NCBI RefSeq assembly: GCF_014529705.1
Contig: NZ_JAANIH010000080.1
Span: 1 to 37,071, forward strand
DNA length: 37,071 bases
Direction: 5' to 3'
From: Bradyrhizobium campsiandrae
GTDB taxonomy: Bacteria > Pseudomonadota > Alphaproteobacteria > Rhizobiales > Xanthobacteraceae
Below the pieces are notes generated by a model that saw only the letters and a list, made by a program, of their open reading frames with translations, was not told the DNA's origin and did not search any database. The translations under genes were made by a program, and so were the position numbers. This document shows positions 1 through 6,867 of the stretch, piece after piece; within the stretch, counting starts at the first letter, position 1, and every line of letters begins with the position of its first letter.

Positions 1-227
1 CCGCCGTCGCCGAGTCCGACGATGCTGTGCGCCATGCCAAGCAGGTCTATGGATGCCTCGGATGCAGCGCTGAATGCGGCCGCTGCGCTCGCACCATCAA
101 GACGATCATCGATGAAGCGCTTGGCCCCTGTGCCGAGTCCTGCTGCGCTGGTTGCCCGCACGGCCACACAGTGGCTGCGAACGACGAGATCGCCGAACCC
201 GCGCAGTTTGCCCTCGCGGCCTGCTGA
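1..227 (+). CDS. Bacterioferritin-associated ferredoxin-like (2Fe-2S) protein, 5' end missing
   Basis: The reading frame is open from the window edge (first full codon at base 3), so the N-terminus lies outside. The visible 74 residues carry a CxxC-x3-CxxC cluster (CLGCSAECGRC). In the Bfd family the last pair of cysteines binds the [2Fe-2S] cluster, and the first pair would lie upstream of the window. After a short helix there is a second cysteine-rich tail (CAESCCAGC) not found in enteric Bfd. Bfd reduces the iron core of bacterioferritin so that iron can be released, and a bacterioferritin gene follows 132 bases downstream on the same strand, which supports the call. An Irr-type operator lies between them, so the two genes may be transcribed separately. 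Confidence 0.75.
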   Translation, partial: AVAESDDAVRHAKQVYGCLGCSAECGRCARTIKTIIDEALGPCAESCCAGCPHGHTVAANDEIAEPAQFALAAC

Positions 228-279
228 GAACTTCCGCAATCCCGGATGAGCTTTTCCCCGGCTGCGTCCTCGTAGCCGG

Positions 280-308
280 TTGCCGTCTCTCTTAATCTCA
301 TTTAGAAG
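280..308 (+). promoter_or_regulatory. Putative sigma-70 promoter of bfr
   Basis: A TTGCCG -35 element (280-285) and a TAGAAG -10 element (303-308) are separated by 17 bases. The -10 lies inside the palindrome at 301-317, so a repressor bound there would block RNA polymerase. Both hexamers are imperfect matches, and the assignment rests on spacing and position. Confidence 0.45.
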
Positions 309-317
309 CGTTCTAAA
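301..317. promoter_or_regulatory. Iron control element (ICE), Irr-type operator
   Basis: Perfect inverted repeat TTTAGAA-GCG-TTCTAAA, 43 bases upstream of the bfr start. This matches the ICE motif known as the binding site of the haem-responsive Fur-family regulator Irr in Bradyrhizobium and other rhizobia. Its overlap with the presumed -10 suggests repression of bacterioferritin when iron is scarce. The palindrome is seen directly; Irr binding is inferred. Confidence 0.85.
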
Positions 318-359
318 GTCGGATAAGGCCGATTTGAACTGCAAGATCTGGAGTGAACC

Positions 360-848
360 ATGCAGGGCGACGCAAAAGTCATCGACTATCTCAACAAGGC
401 GCTGCGTCACGAACTGACTGCGATCAACCAGTACTGGCTGCACTATCGCTTTCTCGACAATTGGGGCCTCCTGGACATGGCCAAGGTCTGGCGCAAGGAG
501 TCCATCGAGGAGATGGAGCACGCCGACAAGCTCACCGCGCGTATCCTGTTCTTCGACGGTTTTCCGAACATGCAGGTGCTCGATCCCCTGCGCATCGGTC
601 AGAACGTCAAGGAGATCATCGAGTGCGATCTCGCCGCCGAGATGAGTGCGCGCGCGCTCTACCAGGAAGCGGCGACCTACTGCCATGGCGTCAAGGATTA
701 CGTCACGCGCGATCTGTTCGAGAAGCTGATGAGTGACGAGGAGCACCACATCGACTTCCTGGAAACCCAACTCGACCTGATCGGCCGCATCGGCCTCGAG
801 CTCTACACCCAGAAGCACGTCGGCGGGCTCGAGGGCGAAGGGCACTGA
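360..848 (+). CDS. bfr: Bacterioferritin
   Basis: A 162-residue protein that aligns without gaps to E. coli Bfr (158 residues) over most of its length. The ferroxidase ligands are all present: E18, E51, H54, E94, E127 and H130. M52, which ligates the inter-subunit haem, is also present. Bfr assembles into a 24-subunit cytoplasmic shell, oxidises Fe(II) and stores it as a ferric mineral. The start is supported by GGAG eight bases before the ATG. A Bfd-like ferredoxin gene lies upstream and an ICE operator overlaps the promoter, which points to iron control by Irr. A strong hairpin follows the gene. Confidence 0.97.
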   Translation: MQGDAKVIDYLNKALRHELTAINQYWLHYRFLDNWGLLDMAKVWRKESIEEMEHADKLTARILFFDGFPNMQVLDPLRIGQNVKEIIECDLAAEMSARALYQEAATYCHGVKDYVTRDLFEKLMSDEEHHIDFLETQLDLIGRIGLELYTQKHVGGLEGEGH

Positions 849-878
849 GCTCCAGCGTCAAGCTCAGTCGCACATTTA

Positions 879-909
879 AAAGCCGTCCCGGTCTTGCCGG
901 GACGGCTTT
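879..909 (+). terminator. Rho-independent terminator after bfr
   Basis: Perfect 10-bp GC-rich stem (882-891 with 897-906), extended by AAA/TTT pairs, with a 5-base loop. It lies 30 bases after the bfr stop. The T run is short, so it may also serve the convergent minus-strand gene. Confidence 0.8.
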
Positions 910-921
910 CTGGTCGCTCCC

Positions 922-1524
922 CTAAAGCTGCGTCTTGTAACGCTCCTCCACGATCTCCTGGCTTTCGGGCTCGCCGAGGCTGGTCTGGTCGTGGATGACC
1001 TGGCTGATGCTCGGCATCACCGAGCGTTGCACCTTCTCCGGCGACCACAGCTTAGAGCGCATCAGCGCCTTGCCGCAGTGGAAATAGACTTCGCTGACCG
1101 CGACGTTCAGCACCGCGCGCGGCGGCTTGCCGAACTCGACCATCGACGCCAGCAGATCCGGATCGGCCGACAGCGTGCCGCGTCCGCCGACGCGCAGCGT
1201 CTCGTCGATCCCAGGCACGAAGAACAGCAGATGCACGAAGCCGGAGCCCTCGACGACATTGCGAAAACTGTCGATGCGGTTATTGCCGGCGCGGTCGGGC
1301 ATCAGCAGCTGATTGGGGCCGGCGACATGGACAAAGCCGACGCTGCCGCCGCGTGGTGAGGCATCGACGCTGCCATCGGTGCCCGACGTCGCGAGCACGC
1401 AGAACGGCGACATCTCGATGAACTTCTTCGCATGAGCATCGATCGCGGGACGCGCTTTCGCGATCACGCGCGGGGTTGGCTTCGCATAGAGGGTGGCGAG
1501 GTCTTCGGCGCAAAGGTCGGTCAA
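922..1524 (-). CDS. Pyridoxamine 5'-phosphate oxidase-family FMN flavoprotein
   Basis: A 200-residue cytoplasmic protein with the split-barrel flavin-binding fold of the PPOX superfamily. The stretch around residues 36-60 (FIEMSPFCVLATSGTDGSVD) is the family's first strand pair. It is followed by a segment with PRGG and a basic PDRAGNNR motif expected to hold FMN phosphate. The subfamily is the one often annotated MSMEG_1061-type, with unknown substrate; it is not the PdxH vitamin B6 enzyme. The start codon is TTG, chosen because GGAGG lies eight bases upstream and no ATG nearby has an SD. It converges on bfr across the terminator. Confidence 0.8.
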   Translation of the reverse strand: MTDLCAEDLATLYAKPTPRVIAKARPAIDAHAKKFIEMSPFCVLATSGTDGSVDASPRGGSVGFVHVAGPNQLLMPDRAGNNRIDSFRNVVEGSGFVHLLFFVPGIDETLRVGGRGTLSADPDLLASMVEFGKPPRAVLNVAVSEVYFHCGKALMRSKLWSPEKVQRSVMPSISQVIHDQTSLGEPESQEIVEERYKTQL

Positions 1525-1601
1525 TGGCGTGCCTCCGGATGAGTTCAGCGATCAAACTACCCGATCGGCCAGTGTCCGCCAACGAAATCCGGCTCGACGC
1601 G

Positions 1602-1946
1602 TTAAACCGCGTCCGCCGGCACGAAGCAACTGATGATGATGGCACCGCGGTGGTGGACGTACCACACCACGGCTTGTCCAACCGGATTGCCGCGATCGCG
1701 GATGATGGCGCGCTCTGGCACCTCCATCCATTGTCCTTCGATTGGCACCCAATAGCTGCCTCTGCGCACGTCGTAATCGGTGCGATGACCATCCGAGATG
1801 TCGCAGCAGGGCACGCCGTTCGGCGCGATCACGCTCTTGAACCACGCCCGGATGTCGGGCGGAACGCCGTCATACTGACCATTGTCGAACGCGAGCGCGG
1901 TGCCCGTCATCGCGGCGAGCCAAACGCACAGCGCAAATCGGTGCAT
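1602..1946 (-). CDS. Small secreted protein of unknown function
   Basis: A 114-residue protein with a clear signal peptide (residues 1-19, ending TALA) followed by a mature part containing a CC pair (PNGVPCCDISDGH), two tryptophan-rich strands and one further cysteine near the C-terminus. I do not recognise a characterised family; similar unannotated proteins are common in Bradyrhizobium. An upstream ATG in the same frame overlaps the SD sequence itself (GAGGAGG), so the second ATG, seven bases after that SD, is the better start. The cysteines suggest a periplasmic disulphide-bonded or metal-binding protein, but that is inference only. Confidence 0.75.
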   Translation of the reverse strand: MHRFALCVWLAAMTGTALAFDNGQYDGVPPDIRAWFKSVIAPNGVPCCDISDGHRTDYDVRRGSYWVPIEGQWMEVPERAIIRDRGNPVGQAVVWYVHHRGAIIISCFVPADAV

Positions 1947-2087
1947 GCAGGTCCTCCTCATCGCGTTTCGATTCGTATCGTTGACGGGATTAAGCCCGAG
2001 CTGTCGGCTCATTGCATGCTCAAATAATATGCGGCGCCGATGCGCCGCATATGATGCGTTGCGATATCGGGGCAGCTCCGATGCTGC

Positions 2088-3149
2088 CTACATCGTGCGC
2101 TGCGGCGCGGTTTGCAGCAATTGTCTGACCTGCTCGCTGTAGAACTTTGCATTGCCGGTCGTGCCGTGGCCGCGCGTCTCGGTGCTTGCAGGGATGAGGT
2201 ACAGCTTGCCGTTCTTAACCCGCTTCATCGCGGCATCCGTGATGCCGGTCTCGGGCGGGTTACGCTCGTCGTCGGCGGAATTGATCAGCAGAAGTGAAGC
2301 CTCGATCTGCTCGAGCTTGTCGCTGGCGTTGTAGTCATGCGAGGACTCCCATTGATAGACGTAGTCGTTCGCGTCAGCAGTAATCGGCGTCGCCAGCCGC
2401 TCGTCGACGATCGTGTCGGCCTTTGCGGCGGTTGGTGCCTGCTGCTGATAGGCGAGCGTGCCGCCGATGCTGGCGATGCCGTAGGCGGTGATGGCGTATT
2501 TCATCATGCGGGGCTGACTGGTGTAATTACCGCCGTTGTAATCGGGATCGTTACGGATGGTGTCGAGCATGATCCGCCGCATCATCCAGTTGCGCGATGC
2601 CATCTCGGTCGGCTGCGAGGCCATCGGTACCAGCGCGTCCATGTCGTTCGGATATTTCTCGCCCCAGATCCAGGTCTGCATGCCGCCCATGGAGTTGCCG
2701 ATGACCAGCCGCAGGTGCTTGACGCCGAGGCCTTCGGTCACGAGCCGATGCTGCGCCTCAACCATGTCGTCGTAGTTGTATTTCGGAAAGCCCGTCTTCA
2801 TGCCGTCGGATGGCTTTGACGATTGGCCGTGGCCGACCGCATCGGGAATGATGATGTAATATTTGGACGCATCGAGCGGCTGTCCGGCGCCGAACATCTC
2901 GCCGGCGAAGGCAGGCGTCAACATGCTCGCGCCCGAGCCGCCGGTCCCGTGCAGCACCAGCACTGGCTGTCCGGTCGGTTCACCGACAGTCGTGTAATGA
3001 AGCCGCAGCTCGGGCATGACCTGGCCTGTGTGGAACTTGAAGTCCTTCGCAATCCAGTCACCTTGCTTCGGTGCTGGGTCATCGGCCGCTCTGGCCGACA
3101 GCGAAAACGATAGCAAAGCCGCCGCAAGCAGCGCGCCCGAGATCCTCAT
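2088..3149 (-). CDS. Periplasmic alpha/beta hydrolase, MetX-like fold
   Basis: A 353-residue protein with an N-terminal signal peptide (about residues 1-21, ending ARA). The alpha/beta-hydrolase core shows an oxyanion-hole HGTGG (67-71), the nucleophile elbow GNSMGG with S153, an acid in SADDERNPPE (D293 or D294), and the catalytic H328 in RGHGTTG. The overall order resembles homoserine O-acetyltransferase. However, an exported protein is unlikely to make methionine precursors, so a hydrolase or esterase role in the periplasm is more probable. The substrate is unknown. It appears to be transcribed alone, and its start faces a 350-base gap. Confidence 0.85.
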   Translation of the reverse strand: MRISGALLAAALLSFSLSARAADDPAPKQGDWIAKDFKFHTGQVMPELRLHYTTVGEPTGQPVLVLHGTGGSGASMLTPAFAGEMFGAGQPLDASKYYIIIPDAVGHGQSSKPSDGMKTGFPKYNYDDMVEAQHRLVTEGLGVKHLRLVIGNSMGGMQTWIWGEKYPNDMDALVPMASQPTEMASRNWMMRRIMLDTIRNDPDYNGGNYTSQPRMMKYAITAYGIASIGGTLAYQQQAPTAAKADTIVDERLATPITADANDYVYQWESSHDYNASDKLEQIEASLLLINSADDERNPPETGITDAAMKRVKNGKLYLIPASTETRGHGTTGNAKFYSEQVRQLLQTAPQRTM

Positions 3150-3499
3150 GATGTCCTCCCAGCTGCGGCCATTGGCATCCGGGCCGCTTCGCGCGCGATC
3201 TTATCAGGGCCACTCGAGCGATCGAGAGCGGATGTGCTGCCGGCCACCAAAACATTTCGCAGATGGTGCATCGCGCAAGCGGAATATTTCGAGAGCCGAG
3301 GCGTGGGAAGGTTGTTCAGTGCTTCCGGGGGGAATCCGAGCGCGTAGCAGCGCCGGTAGATCGCCTTGTTCGAGCGGTTCGGCGTTTCAATTCCGTTCTG
3401 ACGCGGCCGCGCCGGATGACGATGACAGCGGCAAGCCCGGCATGTAGCATCCGGCCTCCGCCGAACGTCCTTGAACAGGATCGCTGCCAGGAGGAACTT
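3150..3499. other. Intergenic gap without recognised gene
   Basis: This 350-base stretch lies between two divergent genes. I see no convincing coding frame, RNA gene or terminator here. The last bases (from about 3489) hold the AGGAGG ribosome binding site of the downstream DUF2277 gene. The promoters of both flanking genes must lie here, but I could not single out -35/-10 pairs. Confidence 0.5.
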
Positions 3500-3766
3500 A
3501 TGTGCCGCAACATCAAGACGCTGTTCAATTTCGAGCCGCCGGCGACGGAAGACGAGATCCACGCCAGCGCGCTCCAGTTCGTGCGAAAGCTCTCCGGCTT
3601 CAACAAGCCCTCGCAGGCCAATGAGATGGCGTTCGACCGCGCCGTCGCCGAGGTCTCGGAGGCGGCGCGAAAATTGCTGATCTCGCTGCAGACCCATGCG
3701 CCGGCGCGCGATCGCGAGATCGAAGCGGAAAAGGCACGGGAACGCTCGCGACAACGCTTCGGGTAG
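3500..3766 (+). CDS. DUF2277 family protein
   Basis: An 88-residue protein beginning MCRNIKTLFNFEPPAT, the signature N-terminus of DUF2277, followed by an all-helical body (LQFVRKLSGF, AFDRAVAEVSEAARKLL) and a charged C-terminal tail. Function is unknown for the family. The start is fixed by a perfect AGGAGG placed five bases before the ATG; the frame is open further upstream, but that part has no family resemblance. The gene stands alone with no obvious terminator. Confidence 0.88.
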   Translation: MCRNIKTLFNFEPPATEDEIHASALQFVRKLSGFNKPSQANEMAFDRAVAEVSEAARKLLISLQTHAPARDREIEAEKARERSRQRFG

Positions 3767-3854
3767 CCAGCAGGCTCCGTGATCTGGCTCACTGAAGAAG
3801 CAACTTCAGCGCGCGATGATATCCGCCGGGGTTTTGACAACCCGGAGCTGGATC

Positions 3855-4070
3855 ATGAGCCGCCCCCTTCTACCGCTGAAAGCAGGTGCCATCGTCTTCA
3901 CGCTGTTGTGGACTGCGTGGATGATGTGGTGGAGCGGCTCGTTCTCGAGCGCCAACGTGGCGGTTCTTGCGTTTTGCGGTGCGGCAGTCGGCTATCTCTG
4001 GTACCGCGCCATGCGCTGGCAATTGGAGCGCATGGGCATGCTGCCGCGGCATCAGGATCCGGCGAAATAG
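3855..4070 (+). CDS. Small inner-membrane protein
   Basis: A 71-residue protein with two predicted membrane segments (about residues 8-25 and 33-50) separated by a short loop, and a basic C-terminal tail (RAMRWQLERMGMLPRH). No characterised family recognised. The ATG at this position has GGAG upstream at suitable spacing; an earlier in-frame ATG would add an unsupported leader. It ends five bases before the convergent collagen-like gene. Confidence 0.7.
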   Translation: MSRPLLPLKAGAIVFTLLWTAWMMWWSGSFSSANVAVLAFCGAAVGYLWYRAMRWQLERMGMLPRHQDPAK

Positions 4071-4075
4071 ACGCG

Positions 4076-4600
4076 CTAGTCCTTGTGGCCGTGCTTCTTC
4101 TTTTTCCTCTTTTTCCTGTGCGCGTCGCCTTCGCCGTCGTCGCGTTCGCTGGCTTCGCCGGACGAGGCATTGTCGGCCTCGTGCACGGCGGCCTCTAACG
4201 CGGCGCGCTCGGCAGCCTCCTGCTCACGCTGGCGGCGGCGTTCGTCCCAGGCATCGAAGAGCTGATCCAGCCAGGGCAGCACCTGTTCGATCGACGGCAA
4301 TTGGCCGGGTGGACCGGCTTCGCCGCGCGGGCCTTGAGGACCGATGGGGCCTTGCGGCCCAGCGGGGCCTTGCGGTCCCACTGGTCCCCGCGGACCAGCT
4401 TCGCCTGGCTTGCCCGGCAGACCGGGCTTGCCCTGCGCTCCCGCTTTCCCGGCCGGTCCCGGCTTGCCCTGGGGACCCGGCTTGCCACGCGCACCGTCCG
4501 GACCGCGCTTGCCCGGATGACCCTGCGGCCCCGGCCGTCCCGGCTCGCCTTGCCGTCCGCGCGGGCCCTGAGGTCCCGGCCGTCCCTGATCATCTGCCAC
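4076..4600 (-). CDS. Collagen-like protein with uninterrupted Gly-X-Y repeat
   Basis: A 174-residue protein. Residues 6-99 are 31 consecutive Gly-X-Y triplets without interruption, rich in PQG, KPG and PRG, which should form a collagen triple helix. This is followed by a short amphipathic segment with tryptophans (SIEQVLPWLDQLFDAWDE), a charged helix (about 120-145) that could trimerise the chains, and a very basic tail (KKRKKKKHGHKD). No signal peptide or membrane anchor is visible, so the location is unclear. The start codon is GTG with AAGGAG seven bases upstream. Bacterial collagen-like proteins are usually surface or spore structures; a role here is not established. Confidence 0.85.
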   Translation of the reverse strand: MADDQGRPGPQGPRGRQGEPGRPGPQGHPGKRGPDGARGKPGPQGKPGPAGKAGAQGKPGLPGKPGEAGPRGPVGPQGPAGPQGPIGPQGPRGEAGPPGQLPSIEQVLPWLDQLFDAWDERRRQREQEAAERAALEAAVHEADNASSGEASERDDGEGDAHRKKRKKKKHGHKD

Positions 4601-4681
4601 GCCGCTGCTCCTTCTCTCGAACGCAAGCTACTTAGCGGCGTTTGACGACAGCAGCAATTCCGCCCGCGCATCCCGGCTGGC

Positions 4682-4695
4682 TTGATCAACATCAA
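4682..4695. promoter_or_regulatory. FNR/FixK-type box
   Basis: TTGAT-CAAC-ATCAA is a perfect match to the FNR consensus TTGAT-N4-ATCAA, which is also the FixK2 site class of Bradyrhizobium. Its centre is 69 bases before the start of the small membrane protein at 4758, which fits activation from about -40.5 with a short leader. It is also about 88 bases before the divergent collagen-like gene. Low-oxygen control is inferred from the motif. Confidence 0.75.
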
Positions 4696-4757
4696 TCGGC
4701 GTCACGGGGCGCCGTGTCATTGATGACTTGCAGCCACAAGCCTGCGAGGAGCAACCG

Positions 4758-5033
4758 ATGCGCGCAGCCTGGAAAATCTTCGGCCTGTCGGCGATCGTTC
4801 TCGCGGTGGCGCTCGGCCTTGCTCATCTGCTGGTGCCCGATGTCGTGCCGGTCGGCTACGCCGAAGAGCCACAGGCATCGTGGGCGATCCTGACGGCCTT
4901 CGTCTTGCGCGCGATCGCGCTGACCGCGGCCTGGGTCGCGATCATCACGTTGTCGCTGCTCGTGGGCGTCAAGCTGTATCAGATGGTCTTCCGCGCTGGC
5001 GGCGCGAGGAATGATCGCGCCATTACGCGCTAG
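4758..5033 (+). CDS. Small two-pass membrane protein, probably oxygen-regulated
   Basis: A 91-residue protein with two membrane segments (about 7-27 and 43-73, the latter long enough for one segment plus a hinge) joined by a periplasmic loop containing VPDVVPVGYAEEPQ. No known domain recognised. GAGGAG lies six bases before the ATG; an in-frame ATG ten codons earlier lacks an SD. A perfect FNR/FixK box upstream suggests expression under microaerobic conditions. It overlaps the convergent Fis-type gene by four bases at their stop codons. Confidence 0.75.
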   Translation: MRAAWKIFGLSAIVLAVALGLAHLLVPDVVPVGYAEEPQASWAILTAFVLRAIALTAAWVAIITLSLLVGVKLYQMVFRAGGARNDRAITR

Positions 5034-5278
5034 TCCTGATAGGCCGGCACCTCGATGCCGGAGGCTGCGTAGAGTCTGATCTTGTTGCGCAGCGTGCGCA
5101 CCGACAGGCCGAGCACGCGCGAGGCGCGTGTGCGGTTGCCGTCGCAGCGCGCGAGCGTCTGCAGCACGAGCTCGCGCTCGACCTCGCCGACGGTCGCGCC
5201 GATCAGCAGTGGAACGATCTCGTTGGGTGCAAGGAATTGAGCGCCCTGCTCGGGCGCCGCGACATGAACAGTGGTCAT
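5030..5278 (-). CDS. Fis-type helix-turn-helix protein (FlbD/NtrC C-terminal-like)
   Basis: An 82-residue protein made of a short N-terminal leader and a Fis-type DNA-binding domain. The second half (VERELVLQTLARCDGNRTRA, then a second helix and RTLRNKIRLYA) closely resembles the C-terminal recognition domain of FlbD and NtrC-family activators, without their receiver or AAA+ domains. Such stand-alone proteins would bend or bind DNA, perhaps competing with a full-length activator. The ATG has GGGAG seven bases upstream; a GTG two codons earlier is possible. A CtrA box lies about 110 bases upstream. Regulation and targets are inferred only. Confidence 0.8.
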   Translation of the reverse strand: MTTVHVAAPEQGAQFLAPNEIVPLLIGATVGEVERELVLQTLARCDGNRTRASRVLGLSVRTLRNKIRLYAASGIEVPAYQD

Positions 5279-5386
5279 CAACACACTCCCCGATCAACGC
5301 CCGCTTCCATCGTTGGAAGCGGATCGAGAACAACCGACCCCCAAGCCGAATATCCTAAGCCGTAGAGCTACGGTGGGCGGGTTTGG

Positions 5387-5401
5387 TTAATGAAAGGTTA
5401 A
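5387..5401. promoter_or_regulatory. CtrA box
   Basis: TTAA-N7-TTAA on both strands; read on the minus strand, each half reads TTAACC, as in the preferred CtrA half-site. It lies 109 bases upstream of the Fis-type gene. CtrA is the alphaproteobacterial cell-cycle and flagellar master regulator. I see no second box, and the promoter itself was not pinned down. Confidence 0.6.
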
Positions 5402-5494
5402 TTGCGGGGACTTGCACGAATTGACCTTGAGAATGCCGCCGCGGTGCCGCGATTGGCACGAGATGCATAGCGAAGTGGCCGCATCTCGTGCGGT

Positions 5495-6262
5495 TCACAC
5501 CGTGCGATATCCACCGTCCACCATCACGATCGTTCCTGTCACGTAAGACGACAGGTCCGAGGCGAGGAAAATCGCGGGGCCCACGATGTCCTCGGGCTTG
5601 CCGGTGCGGGCGAGCGGGGTGTGGTCGATGAAGGCCTGTACCAATGCCGGATTGGTGGCGCGCACATTGGCGTTGATGTTGGTTTCGATGAAACCCGGGC
5701 CGATCGCGTTGACGCGCACGCCTTCCTTGCCGAGCTCGACCGCGAGCGCCTTGGTGAAGCCGAGCACACCGTGTTTCGAGGTCGTGTACGCCGCCGAGCT
5801 CGGCGTGCGCAAATGCACGAAGGACTGGATCGAACCTATATTGACGATCCGGCCCTTGGCTGCACGCAAGGGCGCGAGGAAGGCCTGGGTGACGTTGAAC
5901 ACGCCGTTGAGGTTGAGGGAGATGATGTCGTTCCAGTCCTTCGCCACCGTCTCGGTCTCCGCGGTGAAGGCATTGCGGCGGGTGATGCCGGCATTGTTGA
6001 CGAGGATGGAGACCTGCCCGACCTTGTCGGCGACCTGCTTTGCCAGCGCGAAGCAATCCTCGCGCCGGGTGACGTCAAGCGCAAAGCTCGTAGCCTTGCC
6101 GCCGGCCTCGCGGATCTCCTGCGCGGCTTCCGCGACCGTGTCGGCATTGACGTCGAGCAGCACCGCTTGCGCGCCCTCGCGGGCGTAGCCGGCGGCGATC
6201 GCCCGGCCGATGCCGGAACCGGCACCCGTGACGACAGCGATGTGGTTTGCGAGCAATGCCAT
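5495..6262 (-). CDS. Short-chain dehydrogenase/reductase (FabG-like)
   Basis: A 255-residue classical SDR. The NAD(P)-binding TGAGSGIG motif is at 12-19, NNAG at 89-92, and the catalytic residues are N117, S144, Y159 and K163 (YTTSK). The C-terminus ends with the usual MVDGGY. The aspartate at the end of strand 2 (LLDVN, D38) favours NAD over NADP. The family interconverts alcohols and ketones; the substrate cannot be read from sequence. GGGAGGAAATTGCC precedes the ATG, giving a good ribosome binding site. It is transcribed alone, divergent from the J-domain gene. Confidence 0.9.
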   Translation of the reverse strand: MALLANHIAVVTGAGSGIGRAIAAGYAREGAQAVLLDVNADTVAEAAQEIREAGGKATSFALDVTRREDCFALAKQVADKVGQVSILVNNAGITRRNAFTAETETVAKDWNDIISLNLNGVFNVTQAFLAPLRAAKGRIVNIGSIQSFVHLRTPSSAAYTTSKHGVLGFTKALAVELGKEGVRVNAIGPGFIETNINANVRATNPALVQAFIDHTPLARTGKPEDIVGPAIFLASDLSSYVTGTIVMVDGGYRTV

Positions 6263-6373
6263 GGCAATTTCCTCCCGGATTCGTTTCTAAGTTTCATGAA
6301 AGGCTAACCCGAAATTAAGGGGTCGGAAACGGCGGCCTTGGCATACTGATCTTGATTGCTAAACGTTGCGCGC

Positions 6374-6859
6374 ATGATGGAACGACTTGAATCCTGGAAA
6401 CTGGCGCTCGAGCGCCTGCGGTCGGCGGAAACGGTCGATTGGCCCGAAGCCGGCCGGCTGGTCGCCGAGATCATCAGGATGAGCACGGACGCCACGCTGC
6501 GGCAGGCGGCCGAGCAGGCGCTCCCGGTGCTGCGCCAAGCCGCCGACAATGACGATCACGGCGTGACGCTGGCGGCCCGGCGCCGCGTCGGCGTGATCCT
6601 CGATGTCGTCCATGATCTGACCGCGCCGCGCTTCGGCCGTCGCAACGCCGCGCCGAAGAAGCTGTCGAGCGAGGATCGCGCCCGCAAGATGCTGGGGCTG
6701 CCGCTCGCGGTGCAGCTCACCTGCGAGGACATCAACCAGGCCTATCGCCGCGCCGCCAAGGGCATGCATCCGGACCAGGGCGGCAGTGCCCAGGCCTTCA
6801 TCGACCTCTCCGCCGCGCGCGATGTCCTGATTCATCCCGGCGCGCACAAGGACGCCTGA
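6374..6859 (+). CDS. J-domain (DnaJ-like) protein with N-terminal helical domain
   Basis: About 161 residues. The C-terminal third carries a J domain: helix II (CEDINQAYRRAAKGM), the diagnostic HPD loop (HPDQGG, HPD at about 132-134) and helix III (AQAFIDLSAARDVL). J domains stimulate the ATPase of Hsp70/DnaK. Unlike DnaJ, the J domain is at the C-terminus, after a helical domain that might recruit a client. No zinc fingers or Gly/Phe region. The start is uncertain: two adjacent ATG codons lack a clear SD, and an in-frame TTG lies 18 bases upstream. Confidence 0.8.
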   Translation: MMERLESWKLALERLRSAETVDWPEAGRLVAEIIRMSTDATLRQAAEQALPVLRQAADNDDHGVTLAARRRVGVILDVVHDLTAPRFGRRNAAPKKLSSEDRARKMLGLPLAVQLTCEDINQAYRRAAKGMHPDQGGSAQAFIDLSAARDVLIHPGAHKDA

Positions 6860-6867
6860 AGCCGCGC

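Noticed and set aside
5454..5468. TGGCACGAGATGCAT as a sigma-54 promoter
   Set aside because: GG and GC are two bases too close compared with the -24/-12 consensus, and no gene in the right direction starts near it.
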